Below, one piece after another: positions 33,174 through 45,068 of a DNA stretch of 64,000 nt (position 1 is the first letter of the stretch; each line of letters opens with the position of its first letter). This DNA comes from Spinacia oleracea (Eukaryota; Streptophyta; Magnoliopsida; Caryophyllales; Amaranthaceae): positions 109,775,157 to 109,839,156 of the forward strand of contig NC_079492.1 of assembly GCF_020520425.1 (NCBI RefSeq), given 5' to 3'. The position numbers were made by a program, and so were the translations under genes. The notes under the pieces are model-generated. The model made no database searches and had not been told where the DNA came from. It saw only the letters and a list, made by a program, of their open reading frames with translations.

Positions 33174-34308
33174 TATACAAAGTAGAAGTACAAGCTAACT
33201 CAGTTTGTCCATTATGACTGCGGAGTTCTGATGGGATCCGGTGCATTAATGCGGTTATGATCGCACCCATATTTTCTCTCATTTGGCATGGCTAAAATAC
33301 ACTAACAGAGGACTATAACAGATGATTAGATAAAATTGCTCCAATATTATATTGCTCTACAGTTTCAGTCTATACTATTTCCGGCTCGCTCAAAAAAAAA
33401 ATGGTGAAAACAATACAAGTTTGATTTTAACCGTGCACACCATGGTTAAAATTCGTCGTCTGAAAATTAAAGGCACTTTTAGAGATGATTTAATTTAAAA
33501 TTTTGTAATGTTACAATAAGAAAGTAAATGGAGATTGACTATAAGATTTTGGACTACTTCATCTATCACCAATTGATTTTAGGATAAACACTATTTGAAT
33601 TAGATGTGGTCAAACTCGATCTTCTCTTATCCATGCTCGTGTTACTTGTTTGAACAATACTCTAATACATGTGTATATCTCACCAAATTATCAATTCACA
33701 CTCTAAAAACACGGACAACAATTTTCATAGTGTAGATCTACGGAAATTTAGTATGTTTAATTTATTAAATAGGACTAAGATGTTTGAAAAGGCTCTTGCA
33801 TTTTTCCAAGTCAAAAACATAGTCTTATTCCTCTTTGATTCAAAACTTCTCCGTACACACCAATAAACTAAAGAGTAAAGAATAGGGTAGCTTTGAGTTC
33901 GATACTCATGAATCACGATATTTAATGATCAAATCGGGTATTCCTTCAATAAAATTTGATCAAATCAATCGGGGGAAAGGATCGAGCTAGTATTCACGTT
34001 ATCAAGATCGAATCAATCAAATACTCAGTTGTGCAATTGCATACAATGATAGAATCAATTAAATAATGGATTACAAAATGACAAATAAACTCATGTCGAA
34101 AAAATAAACAGATCCCCTAACTGTAATGTGTACGTAAAAGCATGTAACGAAATCGTCTAAACATCACCATATTTTCCCTACTTAATCACCTAATTAAAAC
34201 GACTAATACTGTTCTATTATCTCAATCTGTACACCAGAGAAATTAATCAACAAATCAAAAGTAATAATACCCATTAAATCATTAGTCAGTGAAAAATTAT
34301 TGATGAAA
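33174..34308. other. Intergenic region 3' of ZAT-like gene
   Basis: AT-rich with no recognisable gene or repeat structure. The 3' UTR of the minus-strand zinc-finger gene should occupy the last few hundred bases; no single clear polyadenylation signal was assigned. Confidence 0.5.
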
Positions 34309-35082
34309 TCACCAGCAATTAATCGGCTGTCTTAATTCCAGCTTGAGAAAATCCTTCTCCTCATCTTCAACACCAGAAACATCTTCGACACCAGAAGCAG
34401 CAGCCGCTTGTTCATGATGTTGTTCCACGATCTCACCATGTTCAATCTCATAATCATCATCTGCATACTTCGCAACAGCAACCATTTTTTCTGCCTCTAC
34501 TTTCTTCCACAGCGCTAAATCCAATTCCAAGTCCAAACAAACTCTCTTACTACTACTCGATTTCTTTAATATCGGAACCTCCGATACGTCGTCGCTCATC
34601 TTCCTCTTCTTCCCACCATCATTGCTTTCGCTGCTTCCAGAACTACCCTCTGTTGTCACACCGCTCACCGCCGCTGAAACAACACCGCCGCCGCCAACAA
34701 CGACTATATTCTCTCTGTGCCGCCTCATATGACCGCCGAGTGCTTGACCAGTCGAAAACTCAATGCCGCAAAACTTACAAGAGTGAATCTTCTGCTTTGC
34801 CGGCAAACCAGACTCATCGGGAAAATCAACGGAGTTCGGTGACTTGGCCTTCTTGTGACTAGCACGGTGTCCTCCTAACGCCTGGAACGAGGGAAACTTA
34901 CGGTCACACGTCTTGCACGTGAACATACGTCCGGCTACTTGTTGTTCAGCGTTCCCAACGACGCCAGTGAAGGAAGATACGGCGGCGCTATGAGCGGATA
35001 GAAGCATAAGACAGTTGGCCATGGCGGAAGTCTCGATATCTCCGGCGGCTCCTCTTTGGGTTTGTATCGTTGTCGTATTCAT
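34309..35082 (-). CDS. C2H2 zinc-finger transcriptional repressor, ZAT5-like
   Basis: An intronless 257-aa protein from ATG at 35082; an in-frame GTG just upstream is not the start. It has two plant-type fingers, each with QALGGH in the recognition helix: finger 1 Cys56, Cys59, His72, His76; finger 2 Cys102, Cys105, His118, His122. An L-box-like segment (AMANCLMLLS, about 20-29) precedes them, KKRK (158-161) may be a nuclear signal, and LDLELDLAL (183-191) is an EAR repression motif. The tail is acidic and ends LKLELRQPINCW. This domain order is that of the C1-2i ZAT group (ZAT5/ZAT11/ZAT18), nuclear repressors of stress and developmental genes. A TATA box lies about 140 bases upstream. The gene is compact and looks intact. 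The exact paralogue is not certain. Confidence 0.93.
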   Translation of the reverse strand: MNTTTIQTQRGAAGDIETSAMANCLMLLSAHSAAVSSFTGVVGNAEQQVAGRMFTCKTCDRKFPSFQALGGHRASHKKAKSPNSVDFPDESGLPAKQKIHSCKFCGIEFSTGQALGGHMRRHRENIVVVGGGGVVSAAVSGVTTEGSSGSSESNDGGKKRKMSDDVSEVPILKKSSSSKRVCLDLELDLALWKKVEAEKMVAVAKYADDDYEIEHGEIVEQHHEQAAAASGVEDVSGVEDEEKDFLKLELRQPINCW

Positions 35083-35220
35083 CACGTTTAGGTTTAACTT
35101 TTCTTCAAAATTAGAGAGAGAAAATAAGAGTAATTGGGAATTTTAATTGTAGTAATACAGAGCAGTAAGCAAAGATTATGAAGTAAATTGGTGAGTTGAG
35201 TTGTTGTGTGCTGCTGCTCC

Positions 35221-35227
35221 TTATATA
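35221..35227 (-). promoter_or_regulatory. TATA box of ZAT-like gene
   Basis: On the minus strand the sequence CACTATATAAGGAGC contains TATATAA about 140 bases before the start codon. That leaves a leader of roughly 105-110 bases. The leader is AT-rich with GAGAGAGAAAA-type tracts on the plus strand. Confidence 0.7.
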
Positions 35228-36150
35228 GTGCGGCTGAATGGAATCAACCGACTTTGGTGTGTTGTGAAGTTGAGGCGAAGGAGTGTTTTGTGTGAAGTAG
35301 GGAATTTACAATATTATCCTTTTTGACTTGGGCGTTAAGTTAACACAATAGGTGAGGGGTTTTGGATTTTGCTGACTGGTTTCCTAGTCGGTAACTAAAT
35401 TCTATTGCTAATCAAACACAGTAATTACTTATACTCATAAGTTTACTTAGATGTTTTTTTGTTAATTAATATTAATTTTATATATGGTGAAATTAATACT
35501 CTCTCCGTATTTTAGTAAATGATACACTTACCATAAATAGACATATTTTATTAAAGGGATACACTTTTCTTTTTTGACATGTCATAAGCCTCACTAGTCA
35601 CTACCAATTACGGAATATATTAATATTTTTATATTTCTTGTGGGCCCCACACTTACTCACACTATTCTTTTTACTACAACTAGATTAGATCACGTGCACG
35701 CACGGATTTTGATCATTTTTTTCTCAAAATAATTAACTGAATATCTCCCAAACTACTGCATACTTATAACAATTTTAACATACTCGTTTTAATTTATTCA
35801 TCTAATATGCATCTTTAAAATGCTAATATGGTAATTTGACCAAAGTATTGAGTGATATATTTTCCATTATTAATATAGTTATTTGACTAAAATATTACCA
35901 ATTTAGAATAATTATTATTACGTCGTATCTATTATTGCCATAATTTATAAACTAAATTTAGTTTCCAAAGATAAATAGTTTATAAAAAAGGTAGATAATA
36001 AAAATAAAATAAAACAGATACACTTTTTTGGGGAAATGGTTTTTGGCGAGAAAAAATCGCACCAGGAGTTGACACGTGTCATTCCTGGTGTCTCTTTTAG
36101 TATATAGTAATAGATAATTAAGTAATTCACTCACTCCCCCATTTTAATCG
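35228..36150. other. Upstream intergenic region with a possible Helitron 3' end
   Basis: AT-rich with no gene. At 35679-35706, read on the minus strand, CCGTGCGTGCACGTG forms a hairpin followed by ATCTAATCTAGTT. This is the layout of a Helitron 3' end (stem-loop, then CTAGT before T). No 5' end was found. A lone Stowaway-type start (CTCTCCGTATTTTAG) lies at about 35502. The region from 35228 toward 35400 may belong to the ZAT promoter. Confidence 0.4.
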
Positions 36151-37690
36151 GAGTATTTTTGGGCGTGTCAGTCAAGAAAAGATACGCCATCCGTTCGTAG
36201 CTTAAATATTGCACCATGTTGAATTCACGATTCTCAACGCACAACTTTGACTCGTTATCTCTCAAGTTATGCATAAGTAAACATTTTTAAAAATTGATAT
36301 TTAGATAGTATATATATCGATACGAATCTAATAAGATACTACGCGGTTACATTTTTTTTTTACATACATATTACAAAAGATAGTCAAAGATACAACGTGA
36401 ATAGTATAAATGTCAGTATGGTTCCGTATGGTAGAACAGATAAAGTCTTAGTATTGATTAATTTTTATTTTGTGCATAGAGTTTTATGATTTTTGTTACT
36501 TTCGGGATCTCTATCGATAATAAAATCATAATGTCAGACATGTACACACACGTAAAACGTAAAACGTAAAACGTAAATCGTAACTTATAAGAATTTTCTT
36601 AACTCGTAAATCATACTCCGTAGCGCGCTACCAGTTTTTTCTCTTAATTGTTATGGAGTACGGCGTATGACATTGTAGTATGGAGTAGTGTAGTACAGAG
36701 TGTATCACGTATAATATTGAATATGTACATGTACTTTTATAAAGCGGTTTATGTATAAGATCAATTTATAACAAAATAATTGTACTTTTTAATTAAATAG
36801 TTACACATCAGATGAAATAGTAACCTTCTATCAATTATACTTTAAATCAAGTAGTTATATTGTCTATTCTAATTAATAGTTACATTTTGTCATCATATTT
36901 TTATGTTTGTTTTAATGTTGGTATTAAAGGTCTTATCATAAACTCTTTTCAATTAATATGTGAAACAAATCTTGGACTACATAACTACTCGTGGTCAGTT
37001 GCAGAACTATGTTGTGTCACAGTAAATTATATACCAACCATTAAAACTGCGTGCCGATCAAAATATATCCTTTAATATAATACATAGGGAGTATTTTTAG
37101 GCGTGTCAGTAAAGAAAAGACACATTAGGATTGATTAATTTTTATTTTGTGCATAGAGTTTTAAGATTTTTGTTTCTTTCGGGATCTCTATCTATATCAA
37201 AAAATCATAATGTCACATATCCATACACGTAAAACTAAACCGTAGCTTATGAGAATTTTCTTAACTCGTAAATCGTACTTCGTAGTTTACGGTACGTTTT
37301 TTCTTTTAATTGTTATGGAGTACGGAGTATGACAGTGTAGTATGGAGTAGTGTAGTGTACTGAGTGTATCACGTATAATATTGAATATGTACATATATTT
37401 ATATAGAGCGGTTTCATGTATAAGATTAATTTATAACAAAATAGTTTTACTTTTTAATTAAATATTTACGTATGAGATGAAATTGTTACTTTCTATCAAT
37501 TATACGTATTTTCAATCAAGTAATTATATTAACTATTCTAACATTTACATTTTGTCATAATATGTTTATGTTTTTTTTAATACAGGTATCAACTGGCTTA
37601 TGCATATGACGGTTTCACAGAAAATCTACTCATAAACCTTTTTCAATTAATATGTGAAACAAATCATATACTACATACCCCTCTCTCGTA
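36151..37690 (+). repeat. Diverged local tandem duplication (about 0.6-kb unit)
   Basis: Copy 1 (about 36151-36990) and copy 2 (about 37090-37690) share GAGTATTTTTGGGCGTGTCA, TTTTTATTTTGTGCATAGAG, GAGTATGACA-like and GTGTATCACGTATAATATTG blocks in the same order. Copy 1 has about 260 extra bases (about 36184-36445), consistent with a later insertion, and a four-copy CGTAAAA tandem repeat (36550-36580) that copy 2 lacks. No coding sequence. Confidence 0.8.
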
Positions 37691-39124
37691 GTGATTGCCT
37701 CTAGTGTTTTTCAATCCGTTTCTTGTAGTGATTATTTATAGTCTAATTAAAACTATATATTCTCGTAAGTTATAATTAACCCATTCATAAATCTCATATC
37801 AAATTAAAAATTATATCTATTCGTATTCAGTGGCAGATAGTAAAATAAACTCATATCAAATAAATAAAAGTTGGTGAAATATATTAACACAAAATATAAG
37901 TGTTTTAGTGGTTTTGGATTCCCTATAAGCTAAAGCGCCTACTTTTCTTTTTATCTTCCTCGTTTTTATTATATTGTCATTTTCTTTTTATCTTCCTCGT
38001 TTTTAAACTTATTAGTTAATTGTAATAAGAAGTAGTAAGTTAACTTTTTATTTTTTAATTTATTGAAAATTGCAGTTATTCCATTATTTTTTTATTGTTT
38101 CATTGTTAACTACTCTATATATGTTTGTATATTTAACTTGGGAATAGTTGAAAGAATTAAATTTCTTATTTATGTTTGAATAACTACATATATTGTACAG
38201 AATATTTGGTAAAATTTGAAGAGCAATTCTAATACTTTAGAAGTAACTTGATTGTAACTTGAATACTTATCACTTTTTGGATAAATTTTTTTAAACTCAT
38301 GCATTAGTTATTGATTGGAACTCCGTAATGAGTATGTGAACGGGCGACATGCAATCCATAAAATCCTGAATCCGACACTGCTCGTAGTAGCAAGTAAACT
38401 AATATTATATGTGTTGTTTTTCTTGATACTGGTATTATATGCACGCGATGCCTGCAAATATATATATATATAAAAAAATGATGTTGAAAAAATTGTTCAC
38501 AAAGTTTCTCTATAGAAAAATTAACATCAAAATAATTTGGGATATTTGTTTACGGAGTATATTTATTTGCTTACGAGGTATATTTGTTTGATTAAATTTT
38601 TAAAAAATAAATAAATTAAAATATGATTTATTTATGAAAATATGAAATGTGGCATAATAAATTACTTGATAGGAAGATAAATGAATTATGTGATTAATAA
38701 AGAGTATATTTTTCTGTGAATATATGATTAAATGTTTGATTGTGACTTTCTTTTTTGTTTTTGACTTTTGTCTGTTGTGATTAAATCTGAATGAATAAAT
38801 AATTTTCTTTTATGCCTTTTTATTTTATATTACAATTATTGGTAAATATTGTTACAAATTTGATTGACTAATTTTCTTTTATGTCTTTTTATTTAATTTT
38901 ATAATTAATGTCAATATTATTTGTAAGTAGCATGAGCGTTTTAGTCTATTCTATAAAAGGACACCATAAGATTAGTTACAATAATGACCTCAGAAATTCA
39001 CTGATAGAATATAGATACTAAGATAACATGCATCTTATTATTCTTCACATTCAAGAATATCAATTTTGAATAAGATCAAATTTGTAAATAATTGGAAAGA
39101 TTAAGAAAAGTTGTAATTAATGAT
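37691..39124. other. AT-rich intergenic DNA
   Basis: No gene or mobile-element termini were recognised. A short repeated stretch (TTTTCTTTTATG(C/T)CTTTTTATTT at about 38800 and 38872) and a TATA run at about 38458 are the only local structures noted. Confidence 0.5.
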
Positions 39125-39705
39125 GAAGTTGGGTTAACATTAGCAATTGAGACCAAACCGTAAATCAAACCGTATTTTCATGGTTTAGTTTGGTTTACGA
39201 TTTGAAAAATTATAGTGTGGTTAATTTTTTAGCTAAACACGGTTTTACGATCGTTTTGTGTTTGGTTTGACAAAAAAAAACTCAAACCAAACTGTAAAAA
39301 TTATTAATAATATTGTTTACCGTTTAAACCCCTAAACCATATAACATATAGTTCAAAATTTTATTGCATAATGTAACACTGTTTAACATATTAAAATATA
39401 CTTTTTGGAATTAAAAAAAATTAAATATACACTTTTTTCTCCCACAATTAAAGTTTCTATCTTCCTCCTCCAACTGACCAACTCCCAAATTTTACTGTAC
39501 AAACATCAAAATCGCAAATTAAATTGTAAATTTGTCAAAAAAATATAAATTTTAAATCAAAGTAGACCAAGCCGTATTAACGCAGTTTGATATGGAGACT
39601 AACACGATTCGATTTGATTTGAAAAAATGACAAAGCATAACATTACGGTTTGGTTTGAGTTTTGTCCCAAATGGCACCAAAGTGGACCATGATCACCCTA
39701 AAATA
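39125..39705. repeat. AACCAAAC/GGTTTGGTTT-rich repeat, possible hAT-like relic
   Basis: The segment is dense in AACCGTAAA/CAAACCAAAC motifs and their inverses (CCGTAAATCAAACCG ... TACGGTTTGGTTTGAG). It ends GGACCATGATCACCCTA, which resembles the TAGGGTGATCATGGTCC end of some plant hAT elements. No matching left terminus or target duplication was found. Confidence 0.35.
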
Positions 39706-40961
39706 CAATAAGTAGATGGATATGAATAGAAAGTCTGATGTGAATATTGTGAATCAAATTAGCTAATTAGTGAGGGCATAAACGTGGATTAATACAAATT
39801 CATCTAGAACTGTTCAACTAAAGGAAGCAATTTAAAAAGAAAAAATAGTCGTCCGTAGCGTAGTTAGTGATAGGGTGTGATTACATAAGTGCTTGAGTAA
39901 TCCGTAATAGTACGGCACAATTTTGATGGCGTTGGAAGACCAATCACAATACAGTGTTTTCAACGGCACCCCAATCCGGAAAGAGTCCTGTTTCTTACTA
40001 TCACTACTTCCTTCTTTTTGTCTCGTGCCCCTCCTTATACTTTATCATTTTCTTTCTTTTTTTTAATTATTTCTTAATTACCATCCAAAAAATATTACTG
40101 AGTAACTAAATGACGTTTTCCAGAATAACACGTCTTTTATTCCGTTGATCGTGTTTCTAGCCTTTTTAATTGCGATAATAATATTCCATTTTTATTATTA
40201 TGGCGTCATCTTTTCACACTGCTGATTATATGTGGCCCATGTAAAAACAAAGCGCGTACGTAGTCACTGGTCAATTCCTTCGCTATCTACTCCTACTTTC
40301 CTTAGCCCCCTGCCTTGATTTGCCCCTTAATTAAGAACATCTATAATCACACATATTCATGACATCACTAAGCTATAATTTATGAGACTAATGATAAATC
40401 TAAGCATAAAAGGCTAATTTCCTATGTGATACAATTGACTACATTGTATTTGACCTAGTAAATCGGTTATACCTCTACTATATTCTCGAGTGTACATAGA
40501 AAATATATGTTAGGACAATTTATTGTCGTGTATTCAGCACGCAAATGCTCGTTATATGTTATATGTTTGATAGTTGTTTTATACGCACACATCTCATACT
40601 CCTGGCGTGATACATATAAAACACAATATGTATTCCTGATGTGCACTTTACTTAATTATGTTTATGAAATGTGTGCAATTAGATATGCTGTCAATTTGTC
40701 ATACCTATACGTATTTATTATTTTATATAATCACGCACATCATCTACTATATACACGTTTCTTGCGATATAAGTTATCTACATAAGGAATAACTTGGAGA
40801 TATGTATAAAATTGTGGATATTGTTCGATATTCAATTTTTTAATTTAACACATCATCGTGCATGCTTGTGTATAAAACTTTCAATTCGTGTATTCTACAT
40901 GTCAATGTTTGTGTATAAGCTTCGAATATGTATATTCTAGCTACACACCAATAAATTCTTA
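39706..40961. other. Intergenic DNA, no gene recognised
   Basis: AT-rich. One frame of 92 codons (40507-40785) is tyrosine/leucine-rich and has no domain or gene context, so it is not called. Repeated TGTGTATA/TGTATATT motifs occur around 40860-40940. Confidence 0.5.
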
Positions 40962-41225
40962 CTCCCTCCGTTCTTAAATATCAGTCCTGTTTTGACTTTT
41001 CAAGTCGTTTCAACTCAATATTAAAACGTAAATATCTCCAAATACGTATGTTATAAAAATATAAAAATTTGATATTGTTAAACTACACATTAAAACGAAC
41101 AAAATAAGATCTCACATGAATATGTTTTAAAATACGTATCGGAAAGAAATTAAAAGATTCTCTTCAATTATATTGTTAATTGTATCAATATTCTAAAAGG
41201 GACTAATATTCGAGAACAGAGGAAG
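40962..41225. mobile_element. Stowaway-like MITE (264 bp)
   Basis: Left CTCCCTCCGTTCTTAAATAT and right ATATTCGAGAACAGAGGAAG form inverted ends. TA flanks both sides (40960-40961, 41226-41227). No coding sequence. Confidence 0.88.
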
Positions 41226-41667
41226 TACATATAAATCAGACAATGAAATGCATGATGCGTAAAATAAACGCCCTAATTAAGCCTCGTACACATTCTTTTT
41301 CCTTTCTTAATTTACAATTACTCCATACAACTCATTAGCAATTGTAAAAAAAAATTGATATATAGAATACTAAGCAAAAATTGAAATATACGTATTTGAT
41401 AAGTTGATATATACCCACTTTACCTAACTAAGCCTCGACTGTAACGTACTTGTAAGATTGTAGCTGACCTAGGTTTACTAGTTCTCTACCATAATATGTT
41501 ATATGTGTACTTAACATGTTTTAATCGTACGTAGGTCGTTGCATATGAAGAATGATATAAATATATCAAGTCAAAGGTTTAAATTTCTTAAAATAGTATA
41601 TTTATATTTTAAAAAAATGGTGTATAAAGTTAGAACTAATTAAAAAGGTTGCTGGTTTTCATTGAAA

Positions 41668-41931
41668 TTTCTATATATAGCCCCACAAAATCGAATCACG
41701 CGTTACCATCTCTACAACAATTCTTCATTGTAAGAAACTATGTATTGGCCGGCAAGTTATTGTCAAGAAACTTCTCTAACTATTTCTTTATATTCTCGAT
41801 TAATTTCTATTCACACTCTAATGCATGCCTTCAAAGTTAGGAGCAAGATTTGGTTTAGACGATACTATATATCATTGAGAGTTGTCAAACGTTTGTTACA
41901 TCTAACAAGTAACAATCATTCCTTATTTTAA
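41668..41931 (+). other. TATA-like signal and short open frame, gene doubtful
   Basis: CTATATATAG at 41668-41680 is placed like a TATA box. About 60 bases on, ATG at 41740 opens a 63-codon frame beginning MYWPASYCQETSLTISLYSR. The residues suggest no family, and the sequence may be part of an untranslated region or a decayed gene. Between 41226 and 41668 only AT-rich DNA is seen. Confidence 0.2.
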
Positions 41932-41951
41932 AATACAATAGATATAATGTA

Positions 41952-42126
41952 CTCACTCCGTCCCAAAAATGAATAAAGTAAGAGAAAGTGAGTGAAAATT
42001 GTAAATATCGTGGGGGTAAGAAGGGTAAGGTAGTATCATGACCAAAAATAGAATAAATCAAAGTGTAAATAATATTATGAAACGGACTAAAACGAAAAGT
42101 GTAAAAATCATTTTGAAATGAGATAG
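41952..42126. mobile_element. Stowaway-like MITE (175 bp)
   Basis: Left CACTCCGTCCCAAAAATGA and right TCATTTTGAAATGAGATAG are imperfect inverted ends with flanking TA (41950-41951, 42127-42128). Confidence 0.7.
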
Positions 42127-43208
42127 TATGTTACAAATTAAAATTGTAATAAGCTACTCTGTAGTTCTACATACGAAATATTGAACATATAACTAGGCTA
42201 CGTCTAGTTTTGCGGAAAATATTTTGAGTGATCTTTGATTTTTCAAGGAAAAACAAAATTCTAACTATAATTTTCTCCTTCGTTTGGTTTCTTACAAAAC
42301 AATTAAGAGGAAAAGATAGAGGATATGGATTTACATGACAGGTAGAGAGAAGATAGAGGTAACAAGGGAAAGTGGAAAAGTGTTACCATTCCTTTCAAAT
42401 GGAAAATTAAAAGGTGTCATGAAATTGATTTCAACCATTTAAAGAGGTTAAGACTTGATCCTTTAACCTTTATTTAAAATTTACGGAGTACATATTTAAC
42501 TTTTACAGAGTACATAGAATAATACAAAACACATATTTATTTCGACTGTTAATATTTTATTTGTTCGGGCTGCGAACTTTTGGTGCTATTGCTTGTTTTG
42601 TAAAATACATTAAATAGGCTAACGCCTTAATAATATATATCTTCGTTTATGTGTTAAAAATAAAAAAAATACAAAACACATGTTTTATACGATTTACTAC
42701 ATAAAATACTTCGAATTAGGGATTGAACCATGAGTCATGAGTAATGACCCACCCGACCTTTAGAAAATCCACGTACTATTGGGGCCATTGTGATGGTACT
42801 TGGCTGGTTGCCTTGGTAAGGCAATTTGTTTGCAACAGAGAAACTTCGTTGTTGAATTTATTTTATATTTATTGCCTTTTGTTGTTGAATTAGTTGAAGG
42901 TTTAACTCACGCGCTGCGGGGCTAGGTATGAATGTAGGAAGAGTCTAGTCAGCAAAAAGGTACGTACTGCAAAAGAGTAGAAGTTGAGGTTTCGTGGATG
43001 CCACGTTTAATAGCCGTCAGCCACCCGGACCCGGCCTTCTCGTTCTCTCCAAAATATAAACGGAGTGGAATCTTTTCACTTGTCAGTGTATCTATGCGGT
43101 GCGGCGCCAAGTCGTAGGCATCAAGTTGTCTCTTCTACTCGCATTCACATCACTTAACACAACCCTTAATTTTTTTCTTAAATAATCAAATTAATTATTG
43201 ATAAAAAG
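42127..43208. other. Intergenic DNA
   Basis: No gene recognised. A less AT-rich stretch at about 42960-43130 (GCCACCCGGACCCGGCCTTC ... GCGGTGCGGCGCC) could be old promoter or leader sequence, but it has no open frame of note. Confidence 0.4.
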
Positions 43209-43732
43209 TCATACCACATCTACATAAAGATTTGAATCTAACAAATATATGACAATCGAATTAAATAAAAACTTCCTTTCACCATAGCTACGATTATAGT
43301 ATATCAACCATTCTGTATATCCTCTTTTATATCGCTGTGATTTACAGCCTTCTTCGTCGAGGGGGCCTATAGATCTGTTGTAGCCGTGACAAATATGATT
43401 TCCGTTTGATTCGTCTGATTGTAGTCGAAAGATTGACCTCCTCTTGGATCCCGCACAAAACTTTACCAAAGAAACAACCTGAACTAAACTAAACACACAA
43501 AACTTAACTAGAACCAAACCCACCATAGGAGTACTTACTACACTAAAAACTATGTAGTTTTGTTGAGATCTAACGCAAACAAAGCAGAATTGAAGAGAAC
43601 GGGTTGGAAATAACCAAATTTCCGAAGAAATTTGGCTATTTTCGCCATACAATCCCTAATTTTTGAAAACCCTAAAAAGAGAAAATAGGAGAGAGAGGGG
43701 GGGGGGGCAGGGAACCAGGGAGCCGCATACAC
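43209..43732 (-). pseudogene. Possible gene remnant on minus strand, unrecognised
   Basis: Read on the minus strand, a CT-rich leader (CTCTCTCTCCTATTTTCTC, about 43700) and AGGGTTTTCAAAAATTAGGG precede ATG at about 43652, which opens a 147-codon frame to 43209. Another frame starts MAKIAKFLRKFGYFQPVLFN at about 43646 and stops after about 30 codons. The leader looks plant-genic, but neither protein is recognisable, and the first part reads more like a leader with an intron. It could be a first exon of a lost gene or a captured fragment. Confidence 0.25.
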
Positions 43733-43789
43733 AACCCTTTATTAACTAATTCCTTAATCAAACTTTACCCGATTATTTAACTAAAAATA

Positions 43790-44178
43790 ATACTCATCCT
43801 GTCCCGTATTACTTGTTACACTTTCTTTTTCGCCCGTCACACATTACTAGTTACACTTCTACATTATAAATGACCCATCAATTATTATTTGGCACATTTG
43901 TCAGAAAATACCTTATAAAATTGAGATTTTGTGAAAAACTACCTTATAAAAAAATGTTGTAATTAACTACCTTATAAAAAAATATCATGTCGTAAGATAC
44001 TACCTATTGTTGATTTTTTTTACCATTGATTCTAGATTTTGGGATTGACTTTAATGAGTGTATTGCACGTGGTATCTAAAGGGAAAAAGGATAAATAAAT
44101 GGAACATAAGAACCACATGGTAAAGTCAATCCCAAAAGTTTGAGTCAACGCTCATAAATCGGGAATAGGTAGTATTTC
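43790..44178. repeat. Inverted-repeat elements, MITE/MULE-like relics
   Basis: A lone Stowaway-type start (CTCATCCTGTCCCGTATTAC) is at about 43793. From about 43880, ACTACCTTATAAAA occurs three times. At about 44000-44178 there are nested inverted repeats: an outer ACTACCTATT...AATAGGTAGT, and an inner TTTTGGGATTGACTTTA (about 44036) paired with TAAAGTCAATCCCAAAA (about 44122). Together these suggest a small foldback or MULE-type relic. No target duplication was found. Confidence 0.5.
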
Positions 44179-45068
44179 GGTGTTAAAACAATGGTCTTCG
44201 AATTGAAAGCCCTTTCGTTGATGTGGAAGATCTTACTTGATTGATTGTGTGGAGTCCAAATATACATGCACAATGACAAAGTTACTAGCCTCGGGGGTGT
44301 TTCCAAGGAAAGCCCCTCCAATACCTAAGTAAGCACTTGTTCGGATCTAGAGAGAGTTCTCTAGAGAATTGTAAGTGTTAAGGCAATAAATTGGGCGTAC
44401 CTTGGTATATGCACTTTGGCGGCATATGCATAGTATTTGTGTAATGAATGCCGCTAGAGATTTATTGCCAAATGGGCCTTGGGCCACTTGGATAGGGCAT
44501 GAAGCCATTACTGGGTGGAAGATTATGTTATGTTTGGCCTAAGTGGGATTTTTGGCAGTAGGCCCAATTGGGAGTCAATTAGGCACCCAACAACATGTCC
44601 CCCCCATACCCGTTTCATTTAAGATTAAATGAGCGAGTATCCATATGCATCTGGGCGATTATTGAAGTCCAAAAGTCCCGCCATTTAATTCAAAATGTAT
44701 TTTGAATTTGTGAAGTTATGACAAGTGTTGCTGGGTCTTTGGCTTCTTCAGACCATGTGGTGTGGGGTTTGAGGGTGAGTTTAAGCGGCTTTGGGCTTAT
44801 TTTTCTATAAATATCCAACTTAACTCTTCCTTTCAAACTTTATTTCACGCCGGTTTCTTGAAATCCTCTTAAACTTTGGCGAATTCGCTCGTTTGAATTT
44901 CTTTAGATCTTCGACTCATCGTTGGGATTTTTGTTCGGGAACTTGCGTTATTCGACTCATCGGCGAATTCCGCTCCCGGAGAAGGTAATTTCTTTGTGAA
45001 TTTCTTAATTTTCTCTCTCCTTCTTCATCTCCGCCACCGTCTAAACCCTAGAGCTAGGTTTTCCGGCG
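44179..45068 (+). other. Probable promoter and leader of PF04195-type retroelement gene
   Basis: The sequence contains a CTATAAATA box at about 44810-44820, then a pyrimidine-rich leader and GAGAAG|GTAATT at about 44984, a plausible leader-intron donor. The run ACATGTCCCCCCCATACCC at about 44591-44612 looks like a purine tract on the opposite strand next to TGTTGGGTGCC, as at a Tat-type LTR edge. The LTR boundaries could not be fixed. Confidence 0.4.

Noticed and set aside
40507..40785. 92-codon open frame in AT-rich DNA
   Set aside because: No homology, no promoter or splice context, and composition expected by chance.
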